Of a stretch of DNA of 64,000 nt, positions 7,855 to 17,393 are shown piece after piece (the first letter of the stretch is position 1; each line of letters starts with the position of its first letter). The stretch lies in the NCBI RefSeq assembly GCF_007741495.1, contig NZ_CP036262.1:4278001-4342000 (forward strand), written 5' to 3'. The DNA is from Roseimaritima multifibrata (lineage in GTDB: Bacteria > Planctomycetota > Planctomycetia > Pirellulales > Pirellulaceae). The notes beneath the pieces are model-generated. The model saw only the letters and a program-made list of their open reading frames with translations, searched no databases and was not told the DNA's origin. The position numbers were made by a program, and so were the translations under genes.

Positions 7855-9512
7855 TTCCGTTTGCTCCTTCGCCAAACATACATGCCGATCAGAACGGCGA
7901 ACCAAGGGGCAAATTCAAGCCAAGTCACCACAAAGTCGTAGAACGCTGCTCCCGTATAAGGCGTTCCTAAAACGGCGGTCGACGGAAAGTGGTAGACCAG
8001 CCAAAACCGAAAATAGTAGATAAACACGAGACCGCTGACCGCTATCCAAGCACGTCCACGAGCAAAAGGCAGCAGTGGCAACGCCCAGGTCCAGTACCAC
8101 GGATTGAGAGTGGGGCAAAGCAGCCAAAACCAAGCAATCGTCAAGAATGCAGCCTCGCAAAACCGCAAGCTGGTTGTGGCCGATCCCCACCAGGAAAGAG
8201 CCATCGCAACGACAAAGAAGATCGCTGCCGTCCCTCCACGAGCGAGCATAAACGGAGCCTCTCCGGGCGCAATACCCAGCGTCGACGAAAGCGATCCCGT
8301 CAGCGATTCTCGGATCGATTCCGGCACCACCGAGAACCACGCGATTTCATGCGAACCAAGGTGCCCGGTCGGTTTCAAATTCTCGATAGCGATCAAGAAC
8401 AGGAAATCGTTCATCTCCCACTGTCGAAGAAAGGTGACGACTCCCAGACTAGGGTCATCGATCTGATCATGATCGGAAACGGAGCCTGAACCAGGGAACA
8501 TCGGAAACAACACAATCACGGTTGTGACAACGAAGACGACGGAGGGTGCAACGGTCACTCGCCAGCCGAATTTTCTCAAAAGCGTAAAGAAAACCAGCGG
8601 AGCGAGGATGACCGGATAAAGCTTCGCCCCGACAGCTAGCCCAAGCACCATAGCCGACAGGAGAGAATACATCGTCCAACCAGTCCGTCTTTGCCGATCT
8701 GCTGACTGGAGATCGAAGCAACAGACGACTACGTACAAGCCAAGAGTCGTTAAGAAGACGGCGATGGCATCCAAATGCCCACTGTTAGCGAACTCCTTCA
8801 TGATCAGTGGACACCATGCGTAGATAACACAGAGCTCCGCAGCCATTCCACATCGCCGTAGCAGAGCAACCACGACCAACAGCGTTGCCACGTCGAAGCC
8901 GATAAGCCAGGCCTTCATCACAAGCAGGCGCGTCGACACGGATGCCGAAGAGGGTGTGGAGAGATTTGCGACCGCAAAAACAAATTGACTGGTGGGCGGA
9001 TAGACCGTCGGAATTTCCGGGAAGTGCACCCGATGCAAAATTTCAGCAAGAACCGGTTTACGGTCTCGCAGTTCCGCCAAGCGATTCAGTTCTTCGTCAT
9101 CCGTCACCCCTGCGGATATTACGTCCTGGGGGCTATATCGAAACGGGCTAACGCCAGACGTGCTGACGGCTCCATCCCAAAGATAGCGATAAATGTCGAC
9201 TTCCTGGATGGGCACAGAAAACAGCATCACAACGCGGAACACGATCGCGGTGCCGACGACCAGATGCAACGCTCGCCTGCTTGGCTTTGCCCGCCATAGG
9301 ACCCGAATCGCTACCACGTAGAAAACAAACAGGACCGCGAACAGACACAACACGCCAACGATCGGACGGTCGGTTGGCTCGCTGCCGTAAGCAAACCACC
9401 AACTCATCAGCGCAATGATCCCGTACACGCATACTGACAACCCTGCCAGCATGGCAATTACGGGAACGGGATCGTTTTCCGGCCTTGGACCGGGCGTTCT
9501 ACCTTGCGTCAC
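7833..9512 (-). CDS. Integral-membrane glycosyltransferase (GT87/MptB-like, polyprenol-sugar dependent)
   Basis: 559 residues from GTG 9512 (GGCGG just upstream). The protein is hydrophobic throughout, with about a dozen membrane helices. Between the first helices lies a loop with VDIYRYLWDGAVSTSGVSPFRYSP, the acidic-aromatic pattern found in GT-C type mannosyltransferases such as the GT87 and MptB groups. Further on are SGHLDAIAVFLTTLG and the periplasmic loop CPTLNPWYWTWALPLLPF. Such enzymes use a polyprenyl-phosphate sugar outside the membrane. The DPM-like enzyme at 5298-6068 could make such a donor. The acceptor is unknown. Confidence 0.82.
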   Translation of the reverse strand: MTQGRTPGPRPENDPVPVIAMLAGLSVCVYGIIALMSWWFAYGSEPTDRPIVGVLCLFAVLFVFYVVAIRVLWRAKPSRRALHLVVGTAIVFRVVMLFSVPIQEVDIYRYLWDGAVSTSGVSPFRYSPQDVISAGVTDDEELNRLAELRDRKPVLAEILHRVHFPEIPTVYPPTSQFVFAVANLSTPSSASVSTRLLVMKAWLIGFDVATLLVVVALLRRCGMAAELCVIYAWCPLIMKEFANSGHLDAIAVFLTTLGLYVVVCCFDLQSADRQRRTGWTMYSLLSAMVLGLAVGAKLYPVILAPLVFFTLLRKFGWRVTVAPSVVFVVTTVIVLFPMFPGSGSVSDHDQIDDPSLGVVTFLRQWEMNDFLFLIAIENLKPTGHLGSHEIAWFSVVPESIRESLTGSLSSTLGIAPGEAPFMLARGGTAAIFFVVAMALSWWGSATTSLRFCEAAFLTIAWFWLLCPTLNPWYWTWALPLLPFARGRAWIAVSGLVFIYYFRFWLVYHFPSTAVLGTPYTGAAFYDFVVTWLEFAPWFAVLIGMYVWRRSKRNYAFSTD

Positions 9513-9799
9513 TTACCGCCTTTGTATCAACGGGATTGGTGGATTACGGTTGATATCAGAATTTGCCAAACACCTGGCGAATCCGATGAAACGGCGGATC
9601 ACACGCCAGCGATCGAAGGGCTCGGACGCGCTATCTTATTACGACCGAAGACAATTCATTAGGAACCGCGTTTAACGATAGAGGTCGTTTCGATTCCGCG
9701 GTAGTGAAGCCTACTTAGCGGGGACCTGATTCAGTCAACGCCCCGTCGTCAATAAATACAACCGGCCGTTTCGCAGCGAGACATTGGCAGCGCGGCGAA

Positions 9800-10666
9800 T
9801 CAACGTCGGGCCGGAGGTGCCGTGGCCTGATCGTTTAAACCCCAGTCGTAATCGAGATAGGAGACAGAAACCGAATTCCCAATCGCAGCATCGTAAGCTG
9901 CTCGCGAGGGCAAGTAAGGAGCGATCGTGCGAAGCTGGGCAGCCTGATCACGACCGAAGTCTTCGCCAAACCAATCCATAATCGCCGAGAGACGAAACTT
10001 GCGTCCATTCACGTCGTATTGAAAATTTCCTGAATTGGCAAAGAAGACTTTTGCGTTAGCGGTCAACTGACCGTCCAGTTCCGCAGACGTATATGCTTCG
10101 GACAACAGGCGTGGACAACTGCGTGATGCACATACGATCGCAAAGTGAATCCGCGGCTCTCCCATCTTCCGAAGAATCTCATGCTCCATCTGATTCAGCG
10201 AGTAGGGCGTTCCGCCAACGGTCAGCAACAGATCATCCCAGATGTTGTAGCCAAACAGTTTTGCGGTGTGGTTACGGATGCTGGATGTCGGATACTCACG
10301 CAGAATCCCATGAACCGTTAACGCGTTGTAGGCATTAATCCAAAAGGCGACCTTTTCGGTCTGGCTTGCCCTCGCTTTCGGGTTCGCCGTCGAAAGGTAA
10401 GACAAGAACTGCTCCAGCGCCCGCACATCGGCGGGGGTCTGTTTCCATTTGGCGTAGTTGACATTCCCGTTTTGATCAACGTACCGTTTTAGCAAAACAT
10501 CCCACTGGCCAGGGTCAATCTGATCGATTGAAACCTGTTGGCTCACAGGCACGCTAACCCCAACGACGACATCCGTTCCGGCAAAGCACGTCGCGTTTGA
10601 AAAAAGCGAGAGTGTTGCGGCCGTTAACGCAATCGCAAAAGAGGAGGCAAGAGAATCTTTCATCAT
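9800..10666 (-). CDS. Secreted DUF547-domain protein
   Basis: 288 residues. A signal peptide (residues 1-30, ending CFAGTD) precedes a DUF547 domain marked by WDVLLKRYVDQNGNVNYAKW, KVAFWINAYNALTVHGIL, and HFAIVCASRSCPRL. DUF547 is of unknown function; some members are described as having a cysteine-protease-like fold, and here a Cys/His/Asn combination is visible in these motifs. The gene is divergent from arsM. I recall DUF547 proteins recurring beside arsS-type radical SAM genes, so a shared arsenic-related role is plausible. That is inference. Confidence 0.88.
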   Translation of the reverse strand: MMKDSLASSFAIALTAATLSLFSNATCFAGTDVVVGVSVPVSQQVSIDQIDPGQWDVLLKRYVDQNGNVNYAKWKQTPADVRALEQFLSYLSTANPKARASQTEKVAFWINAYNALTVHGILREYPTSSIRNHTAKLFGYNIWDDLLLTVGGTPYSLNQMEHEILRKMGEPRIHFAIVCASRSCPRLLSEAYTSAELDGQLTANAKVFFANSGNFQYDVNGRKFRLSAIMDWFGEDFGRDQAAQLRTIAPYLPSRAAYDAAIGNSVSVSYLDYDWGLNDQATAPPARR

Positions 10667-11269
10667 GAGTGTCCGTACTTAGAGGAATTTGACCGCTCGG
10701 CTCCGCATCGCACCCTACGGTTCGTCACTCGCGAATTGCCGGGCCAATGGGATGAGCATTTCACCCAAGAGTCGCAGTTTGAGGGCGAAATGTCTGTGAG
10801 CCTAAACACATTTGCCGGAAAATTGATAAGTGAATCGCGGCCAATTCCATCTGCGATCCGGCAAGAGTCCGAATGATCACGATCCAATCCCAAGAATCAC
10901 GGCAATGATTTCAACTTCTAAATATCGACCATTCCGTGCCGGTATCGAGTCGCTCCCACATCGCTACTCCTGCAATGTCGGCGAAAAATCAGCAACGGTG
11001 ATCGATGTCACTGATGTTCGGCTCGGTGCACGATACAAAAGACTTTTCGCTGGAAGCTATGGCTCGCAGCCTACCGAATCAGACGTCGACCGCCTCGCTC
11101 GGCGGAACGGAGGTCGTTTGGTCAATTATCGAGAGAGCACAAAGCCTGCAGCGAATTTCCCGATTCCCGCGATCCATTGAAAACTTTATAGAATCTTGTA
11201 AGGAAGCCGCCACCGCAGCGTCCTACTTGGCGATCAGCCATGCCCCCCGTCCGAAAGGAAGTCGGTCCT
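10667..11269. other. Divergent intergenic region between DUF547 and arsM
   Basis: About 600 bases without a convincing gene. Open frames at 10830-11180 and 11005-11352 plus are arginine-rich and lack motifs. The region should hold the promoters for the DUF547 gene and for arsM-arsS-pst. A TATAGAAT at about 11188-11195 is a possible -10 for arsM, without a good -35. No riboswitch or repeat was recognised. Confidence 0.45.
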
Positions 11270-12445
11270 ATGAAAGCAGCCATGTTAAACGATACACACG
11301 TCGCCGAATCGTCTGTTTATCAGCGTTACGCAGCCGCCGCCCAAGCCGTTGAACCGGCTCTATGCTGCCCCGTTGAATACTCGTCCGACCTGCTGAAGGT
11401 GATCCCTGACGAGATCATCGAACGGGACTATGGATGCGGTGACCCAACTCCTTACGTACGCTCTGGCGAAACCGTGCTCGATTTGGGCAGCGGAGGTGGC
11501 AAATTATGCTACATCGCAGCTCAGGTGGTTGGCGCTGAGGGTCGGATCATCGGAGTCGATTGCAACCGTGAAATGCTGGGACTGGCTAGAAAGCACGCAC
11601 CGGCGGTCGCGCAGCAGCTAGGGTATGCGAACGTCGACTTTCGATATGGTCTGATTCAGGATTTGGCGTTGGACCTGGATCAATTGGGCGAAGAGTTATC
11701 CAAAAGTCCTGTAAATGATCCCGCTGGCTATCTGGCGCTGCGGCAAGCCGAAGACCGCCTCCGTCGGGAACAGCCTTTAGTCGCCGACGATTCAATCGAC
11801 TGCGTGTTGTCCAATTGCGTCCTGAATCTCGTTAGGCAACAAGATCGCCGTCAGTTATTCGCCGAAATATTCCGTGTCTTGCGGCGTGGTGGTCGGGCAG
11901 CGATCAGCGACATCGTAAGCGACGAAAGCGTTCCAGAACGCCTGCAGCAAGACCCCGAGCTTTGGTCTGGATGTATCACAGGCGCGTTTCGCGAAGACGA
12001 ATTTCTAAAGGCGTTCGAGGAAGCGGGCTTCCACGGCATCGAGATCGTTAAACGGCAAAGCGAACCATGGCGCACGGTCGAGGGCATCGAATTCCGTTCG
12101 GTGACCGTCGTGGCCCACAAAGGAAAGGCAGGCCCTTGCTTGGAACGCGGCCAAGCGGTTTCGTATCGAGGTCCATTCAAGCGAGTCCAGGATGATGACG
12201 GACATACCTATTTCCGCGGTGAACGGATGGCGGTTTGCGATAAAACATTTAACCTGCTGCAACAGGAACCGTACACCAACATGTTTGATACGATTGAACC
12301 TCGCGAAGCGGTCCCCCTGGACGACGCCAAAGCGTTTGATTGCCGACGCAACGTACGACGTCATCCCCGTGAAACCAAAGGTCTTGAATACGACGCGACC
12401 ACGGATGCGGCGAATAGCTGTAGTGAAGACGGCCCCTGCTGTTAG
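11270..12445 (+). CDS. arsM: Arsenite S-adenosylmethionine methyltransferase
   Basis: 391 residues from ATG 11270, chosen over 11240 because AAAGGAAG lies about ten bases upstream. The SAM site is VLDLGSGGGKLCY and IIGVDCN. All four ArsM cysteine positions are present: ERDYGCGDP (Cys56), GGKLCY (Cys80), LSNCVLNLV (Cys183) and SGCITGAF (Cys235). These bind and methylate As(III). There is also a CC pair at 32-33 and a cysteine-rich tail (CSEDGPCC), frequent in ArsM proteins. The reaction adds methyl groups from SAM to As(III), giving mono- and dimethylarsenicals in the cytoplasm. arsS follows 111 bases downstream, the pairing seen in arsenosugar pathways. Confidence 0.92.
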   Translation: MKAAMLNDTHVAESSVYQRYAAAAQAVEPALCCPVEYSSDLLKVIPDEIIERDYGCGDPTPYVRSGETVLDLGSGGGKLCYIAAQVVGAEGRIIGVDCNREMLGLARKHAPAVAQQLGYANVDFRYGLIQDLALDLDQLGEELSKSPVNDPAGYLALRQAEDRLRREQPLVADDSIDCVLSNCVLNLVRQQDRRQLFAEIFRVLRRGGRAAISDIVSDESVPERLQQDPELWSGCITGAFREDEFLKAFEEAGFHGIEIVKRQSEPWRTVEGIEFRSVTVVAHKGKAGPCLERGQAVSYRGPFKRVQDDDGHTYFRGERMAVCDKTFNLLQQEPYTNMFDTIEPREAVPLDDAKAFDCRRNVRRHPRETKGLEYDATTDAANSCSEDGPCC

Positions 12446-12556
12446 GCAACTTCCAAACATTGAAACATCCAACGTCGACCATCATTCGAACTTATCGACA
12501 TACAAGCGATTCGATAGGCTCCGCGTCCAACAACATTCCTTGACACAAGCCACACC

Positions 12557-13624
12557 ATGCAATTATCACTCCTACGACAGAAAAGCGAACTGGCAAACGC
12601 TGCGATGCAGCGAGATATCCTGGAGGGAGAAACGAACGCACGACTTCCTCACTTTGATCAAAAATTAGAATCAAGCGGTCTGGCAGGTCTCCAAGCCACC
12701 AGTATCGAAGTTCTGCAAATCAATGTCGGCAAGCTGTGCAACCAAACTTGCACGCACTGTCACGTCGATGCTGGGCCCGACCGGCGCGAGAGCATGTCAC
12801 GGGAAACATCCCAACAGATCATCGATGTTCTCGCCAGCAATCCAATCCCGACGCTGGACATCACCGGTGGTGCCCCGGAGATGAATCCCAATTTTCGCTG
12901 GCTGGTCGAAAAGGCTCACGCGCTTGGACGACGCGTGATCGATCGTTGCAATTTGACGATTCTAATGGCAAACGGATATAAGGACCTACCTGAATTCCTC
13001 GCCAAACACGAAGTCGAAGTGGTCGCTTCATTACCATGCTACCTCGAAGAAAACTGCGATAGCCAACGCGGCGATGGCGTCTTCAAACGTTCGATTGACG
13101 CGCTCAAAAGATTGAATCAATTAGGGTACGGACAACCCGATTCCAATCGAAAGCTGACGCTGGTTTACAATCCCACAGGGATATCCCTGCCGCCAGCACA
13201 ACACAAACTGGAAGCGACTTATCGCGATGAGTTAAAGGCTCGATACGACATTCTCTTTTCCGAATTGCACACGATCACGAATCTGCCGATCAGTCGATTT
13301 CTCGACGACCTACGGCGCAACGATCAACTCGATCAGTACATGCAAAAACTGATCGACAGCTTTAACCCACTGACCGTCGAAGGGGTCATGTGTCGCTCGA
13401 TGGTCTCCGTCGATTGGCAGGGCAATCTGTTTGATTGCGATTTCAACCAGATGCTAAATATGGGCATTACCGGCGACCTACCACAGCACATATCGGATTT
13501 CGATCCTGTGAAACTTAGCAGGCGTATGATTCAGACCGGTCGACACTGCTTCGGTTGCACCGCCGGGTGCGGTTCGGGATGCCAGGGAGCGGTTGTGAAA
13601 GTCTCCGCCAAGGAGCAAGCGTGA
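12557..13624 (+). CDS. arsS: Arsenosugar biosynthesis radical SAM protein ArsS
   Basis: 355 residues. Near the N-terminus is the radical SAM cluster motif CNQTCTHCHVDAGP (CxxxCxxC, about residues 60-67), then DITGGAPEMNPNF for SAM and LTLVYNPTG in the barrel. The C-terminus is a cysteine-rich module (GVMCRSM, LFDCDFNQM, HCFGCTAGCGSGCQG), probably carrying auxiliary Fe-S clusters. This is the layout of TIGR04167, arsS, which links a methylated arsenical to a deoxyadenosyl group on the way to arsenosugars. Its stop TGA overlaps the GTG start of pstS (GTGA at 13621-13624), implying translational coupling. Confidence 0.92.
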   Translation: MQLSLLRQKSELANAAMQRDILEGETNARLPHFDQKLESSGLAGLQATSIEVLQINVGKLCNQTCTHCHVDAGPDRRESMSRETSQQIIDVLASNPIPTLDITGGAPEMNPNFRWLVEKAHALGRRVIDRCNLTILMANGYKDLPEFLAKHEVEVVASLPCYLEENCDSQRGDGVFKRSIDALKRLNQLGYGQPDSNRKLTLVYNPTGISLPPAQHKLEATYRDELKARYDILFSELHTITNLPISRFLDDLRRNDQLDQYMQKLIDSFNPLTVEGVMCRSMVSVDWQGNLFDCDFNQMLNMGITGDLPQHISDFDPVKLSRRMIQTGRHCFGCTAGCGSGCQGAVVKVSAKEQA

Positions 13625-14466
13625 TTGTTCGCCCCCGATTCGTTTGCTTGCCCGCCCTGTTCGTACTTGGTCTGCTGCCATCGTTTTTGTCCGGTTGCAC
13701 ATCGGATGACAGCCCAGAGAACGACAACCAGATCGTCGTAACAGGGTCCAGTACCATTGCCCCGCTGGTTGCAGAGATCGCGAAGGATTTTGAAGCATTG
13801 CATCCCGGCGTGCGGATCGATGTGCAAAGCGGCGGGTCGTCCCGCGGAGTAGCCGACGCCCGACGAGGCCTTGCCGACATTGGGATGGTATCGCGAGACC
13901 TTAAAATCGAAGAAGGCGACCTAACAGCGTTCACAATCGCTCGAGATGGAGTCGGCGTCATTGTCCACCGCGACAATCCCGTTGATTCACTCTCGGACGA
14001 TCAAATTGTGGCGATCTACACCAACCGCATCAATAACTGGAATGAGGTTGGCGGACCAGACGCACCGATCACGGTCGTCAACAAAGCGGAAGGCCGATCC
14101 ACGCTGGAGCTGTTTGTCGAACATTTTCAGTTGGACAATAAGCAGATCCAAGCGGACACCGTCATCGGTGATAATGAGCAGGGAATTAAAACGGTCGCCG
14201 GCAACCCTAACGCGATTGGTTACGTATCGATCGGAACCGCCGAATACGATGCCACACACGACATACCGATCAAACTGTTACCACTGTCAGGCGTTGCAGC
14301 GTCGATCGAAAACGTCCGTTCGGGAACTTTTCCGCTTTCACGCCCACTGAACCTAGTCGTCAAAATCAAGCCAACAGGCCTTGCCGCGGAGTTCATCGAA
14401 TTCGCTCGCTCACGTGAAGTCCATCCGATTATTCTGGAGCAGTACTTTGTCCCACTTTCCCAGTGA
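13621..14466 (+). CDS. pstS: Phosphate ABC transporter substrate-binding lipoprotein
   Basis: 281 residues from GTG 13621. This start gives a lipoprotein signal (hydrophobic run, then SFLSGCTSDD). The mature part has the phosphate-binding motifs VTGSSTIAPLV and QSGGSSRGVADARRGLADIG, and NKAEGRSTLELF in the second lobe. It captures phosphate, and possibly arsenate, in the periplasm and delivers it to PstCA. Its first codon overlaps the arsS stop, so the transporter is locked into the arsenic operon. Substrate preference cannot be read from these motifs. Confidence 0.93.
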   Translation: MIVRPRFVCLPALFVLGLLPSFLSGCTSDDSPENDNQIVVTGSSTIAPLVAEIAKDFEALHPGVRIDVQSGGSSRGVADARRGLADIGMVSRDLKIEEGDLTAFTIARDGVGVIVHRDNPVDSLSDDQIVAIYTNRINNWNEVGGPDAPITVVNKAEGRSTLELFVEHFQLDNKQIQADTVIGDNEQGIKTVAGNPNAIGYVSIGTAEYDATHDIPIKLLPLSGVAASIENVRSGTFPLSRPLNLVVKIKPTGLAAEFIEFARSREVHPIILEQYFVPLSQ

Positions 14467-15313
14467 CACGGTACTCCTTTGGTTGGTTCGCGGATGCGGA
14501 TTACTGACAGGGACGATCACGGTCGTGATTGTCGGCTTTTTGCTGACCGAATCACTTCCGGCGCTTCAAGAGGTCGGGATTCAACGCTTTGTATCCGACC
14601 CATCTTGGCATCCTTCCGCAGGATCTGCGGAGGGAGAATTCAACCTCGTTCCGATGATCGTTGCGACTTCGTTGGCGACCGCAGGAGCCGTTCTTCTAGC
14701 AACGCCGCTGGGCATCGGGTCGGCGATCTTTGCACACTTCTATGCTCCCAATCGTCTGAGAAAGATTTATGGCAAAATGATTGAACTGCTGGCCGGCATT
14801 CCTTCGGTCGTCTACGGGCTGTGGGGACTGGTGGTGTTGGTCCCCATCATCGCCCGTTGGCATCCACCGGGGACCAGCCTCTTATCGGCGATCATCGTTT
14901 TGACGATCATGATCCTCCCGACCATTGCGTTGCTGGCCGGGGCTTCGTTTGACAACCTATCAAGTGAACACCTGCGAGCCTCCGCGGCGCTGGGGTTGTC
15001 GCGCGGACGAACCGTATTCAGTGTTGTATTGCCCGCGTCCCGATCGGGACTGTTTACGGCTGTCCTGCTGGGAACAGGGCGGGCCGTCGGCGAAACGATG
15101 GCAGTATTAATGGTTGCGGGAAATGTCGTCCAGACGCCGACCAGCCTCTTTCAGCCGGTTCGTACGATCACGGCGAACATCGCTTTGGAAATGGCGTACG
15201 CGATGGATGGCCACCGCTCGGCGTTGTTTGTTTGTGGGCTGCTATTGATGGCGATGATCGTTCTGCTGGTCGGCACTGCCGAGTGGGTAAGCAAAGGACG
15301 TATCCATGGATAG
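14447..15313 (+). CDS. pstC: Phosphate ABC transporter permease
   Basis: About 288 residues if translation starts at TTG 14447, which has GGAG seven bases upstream and overlaps the end of pstS by 20 bases; a start at 14381 is formally possible. About six membrane helices; the conserved EAA-type cytoplasmic loop is ASAALGLSRGRTVFSVVLPAS, followed by GTGRAVGETMAVLMVAGN, characteristic of PstC. It forms the channel with PstA in the inner membrane. Confidence 0.9.
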   Translation: MSHFPSDTVLLWLVRGCGLLTGTITVVIVGFLLTESLPALQEVGIQRFVSDPSWHPSAGSAEGEFNLVPMIVATSLATAGAVLLATPLGIGSAIFAHFYAPNRLRKIYGKMIELLAGIPSVVYGLWGLVVLVPIIARWHPPGTSLLSAIIVLTIMILPTIALLAGASFDNLSSEHLRASAALGLSRGRTVFSVVLPASRSGLFTAVLLGTGRAVGETMAVLMVAGNVVQTPTSLFQPVRTITANIALEMAYAMDGHRSALFVCGLLLMAMIVLLVGTAEWVSKGRIHG

Positions 15314-16184
15314 CCCACACACCACTTATGACCGTTCTCGCTTCGGTCTTTCGATTGATTTCCTGATCACAGGTGCCGTGTGGTCGATTGCCGGGATCGT
15401 CACCGCCATCTTTGTATGGATTTTGGCTGACATTGCGATCGCAGGTTTGCCCTCGATCTCTATAAACTTTTTAACCGAAGCCCCTCGGAATGCCGGACGG
15501 GACGGAGGGATCTTTCCGATCATCCTTTCAACCCTGGCTATTTTGGCGGTCACGATGACCGTCTCCGTCCCGCTAGGCGTTGGAACCGCGATCCTGCTTA
15601 GCGAATGGACTCGGGCCGAAAGCGTTTATGGAATGCTGGTCCGACGGAGCTTGGATGTCCTGGCAGGTGTCCCCTCGATCGTTTTCGGATTGTTTGGCAA
15701 CGCCTTTTTCTGCAGCTATCTAGGATTGGGATTTTCCATCTTGTCCGGCGGTCTAACGCTATCTTGTATGGTGTTGCCAATCCTAATCCGATCGGCAGAG
15801 GAAGGCTTTCGCTCAGTTCCAAACGAATACCGCACGGGGGCGGCGGCTTTGGGGTTGTCCCGAACCGCGACGCTTACTCAACTGCTGTTACCTGCTGCGA
15901 TCCCAGGAATCGTCGTCGGATTGGTACTGGGCATCGGGCGTGCGTTGGCCGAAACGGCAGCGTTGATATTTACCAGCGGCTATGTTGATCGTACCCCCAG
16001 TTCGTTGCTCGATTCCGGCCGCGCCCTATCGGTTCACATTTTTGACATGTCCATGAACGTCGCGGGCGGCGATCAAAACGCCTATGCATCGGCGGTGGTG
16101 CTTATCACCATGCTGTTAATCATTAACGCAACGGCAAGCTGGATGGCCCATCACTGGTTAAAGAAAAGGATCTTGGTGACATGA
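15306..16184 (+). CDS. pstA: Phosphate ABC transporter permease
   Basis: 292 residues. ATG 15306 lies eight bases before the pstC stop, so the pair is coupled. Membrane helices alternate with the ABC permease loop TGAAALGLSRTATLTQLLLP and GIGRALAETAALIFTSGYV, the PstA signature. It is the second transmembrane half of the phosphate channel. Confidence 0.92.
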   Translation: MDSPHTTYDRSRFGLSIDFLITGAVWSIAGIVTAIFVWILADIAIAGLPSISINFLTEAPRNAGRDGGIFPIILSTLAILAVTMTVSVPLGVGTAILLSEWTRAESVYGMLVRRSLDVLAGVPSIVFGLFGNAFFCSYLGLGFSILSGGLTLSCMVLPILIRSAEEGFRSVPNEYRTGAAALGLSRTATLTQLLLPAAIPGIVVGLVLGIGRALAETAALIFTSGYVDRTPSSLLDSGRALSVHIFDMSMNVAGGDQNAYASAVVLITMLLIINATASWMAHHWLKKRILVT

Positions 16185-17053
16185 ATTCAGAAGCCCCCAA
16201 GACGCCGTCCAACAACGACACCCCGATTCCTCAAAAAGAGGATGGATTCACCGTTGGTCCGCTCGATCAAGGACCGCCATGTTGTATCCCACAGCCGTTG
16301 ATCGAAATCGAGGACCTTGCGATTCACTACGGGAACGCTCGCGTCCTCAGCGAGGTCTCGTTGACCATCCATCGTGGGTGCATTACAGCATTGATCGGGC
16401 CGTCGGGATGCGGAAAGACCAGTTTCCTAACCAGTCTGAATCGGATGACAGACATGGTTCCCGGTTGCCACGTGGAGGGAAAGATCTCGATTGGATCGGT
16501 CGATGTCCGCCAGACCAAAGACGTGTTAGGTCTGAGGCGTCGCGTTGGAATGATTTTTCAAAAGCCCAATCCGTTTCCGTTTTCGATCCGTAAGAACATT
16601 GAAATGCCGTTAAAAGAACACGGGATACGGAATCGGACCGAGCGCACAAAAATCATCCAGGAGGTTCTCGAAGATGTCGGCCTGTGGGCTGAGGTAAAAG
16701 ATCGACTTGATTCCTCTGCGCTAGCTTTGTCCGGAGGCCAGCAGCAACGGCTTTGTATTGCACGAGCACTCGCGCTCCGCCCAGAAATTCTGTTGTTGGA
16801 TGAACCGTGTAGTGCCCTTGATCCTTTGGCAAGCAATGTTGTCGAAGAATTGCTGCTCCGTTTCCGCGGGCGGTACACCGTTGTCATCGTGACCCACAAT
16901 CTGCAACAAGCGAGAAGAGTCGCCGACTACGCTGCCTTCTTCTGGGCGACCAACGGCACGGGCACATTAATCGAACACGGCAGCGGCACGCATATTTTCG
17001 ACACGCCACAGCAGCCTTTGACTTCCGCCTACGTTAACGGTAAAGCGGGTTAG
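16181..17053 (+). CDS. pstB: Phosphate ABC transporter ATP-binding protein
   Basis: 290 residues, about 35-40 longer than typical PstB because of an N-terminal extension of unknown role. The ABC domain starts near residue 41 (IEIEDLAIHYGNARVL). Walker A is GPSGCGKTSF (about 73-82), the Q-loop is IFQKPNPFPFSI, the signature is LSGGQQQRLCIARAL, Walker B is ILLLDEPCSALDP, and the switch is VIVTHN. It energises PstCA. ATGA overlap with pstA. No phoU follows, unlike the classic pst operon. Confidence 0.93.
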   Translation: MNSEAPKTPSNNDTPIPQKEDGFTVGPLDQGPPCCIPQPLIEIEDLAIHYGNARVLSEVSLTIHRGCITALIGPSGCGKTSFLTSLNRMTDMVPGCHVEGKISIGSVDVRQTKDVLGLRRRVGMIFQKPNPFPFSIRKNIEMPLKEHGIRNRTERTKIIQEVLEDVGLWAEVKDRLDSSALALSGGQQQRLCIARALALRPEILLLDEPCSALDPLASNVVEELLLRFRGRYTVVIVTHNLQQARRVADYAAFFWATNGTGTLIEHGSGTHIFDTPQQPLTSAYVNGKAG

Positions 17054-17393
17054 CTTTTGGCTGTTCGCTGGTATCTTTTTGCGACGGTCCATCCTGACTG
17101 ACGATTGAACGGTCGGTTCTATCTTTTGGTGCGATCGCACGAATCTTAAATGTCCAGCCGGTCTAGGCTCAGGCATTCCCACCGCATGCGAACGAAATCG
17201 CCTTGCAACTTTGTGGAACGGACCAAGTAGACCGCTGCCGGTTTCAAAAGCAATCACGTCGGTTGTGAGGGAGCTCACAGACGGGGAGGGTTTTCCGAGC
17301 GAAACTAAATGGTGTGAAGTAGACGCCCCTATTCGCCTGTCCGCTTCCACTGGAAAACGCCCCTCACTTACCCACCGAAAAAGAAGAGATACG
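17054..17393. other. Intergenic region between pstB and the YHS protein gene
   Basis: 340 bases. No gene is supported; an extension of the YHS frame to 17211 lacks any signal. No obvious terminator or Pho-box-like repeat was found by eye. Confidence 0.4.
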
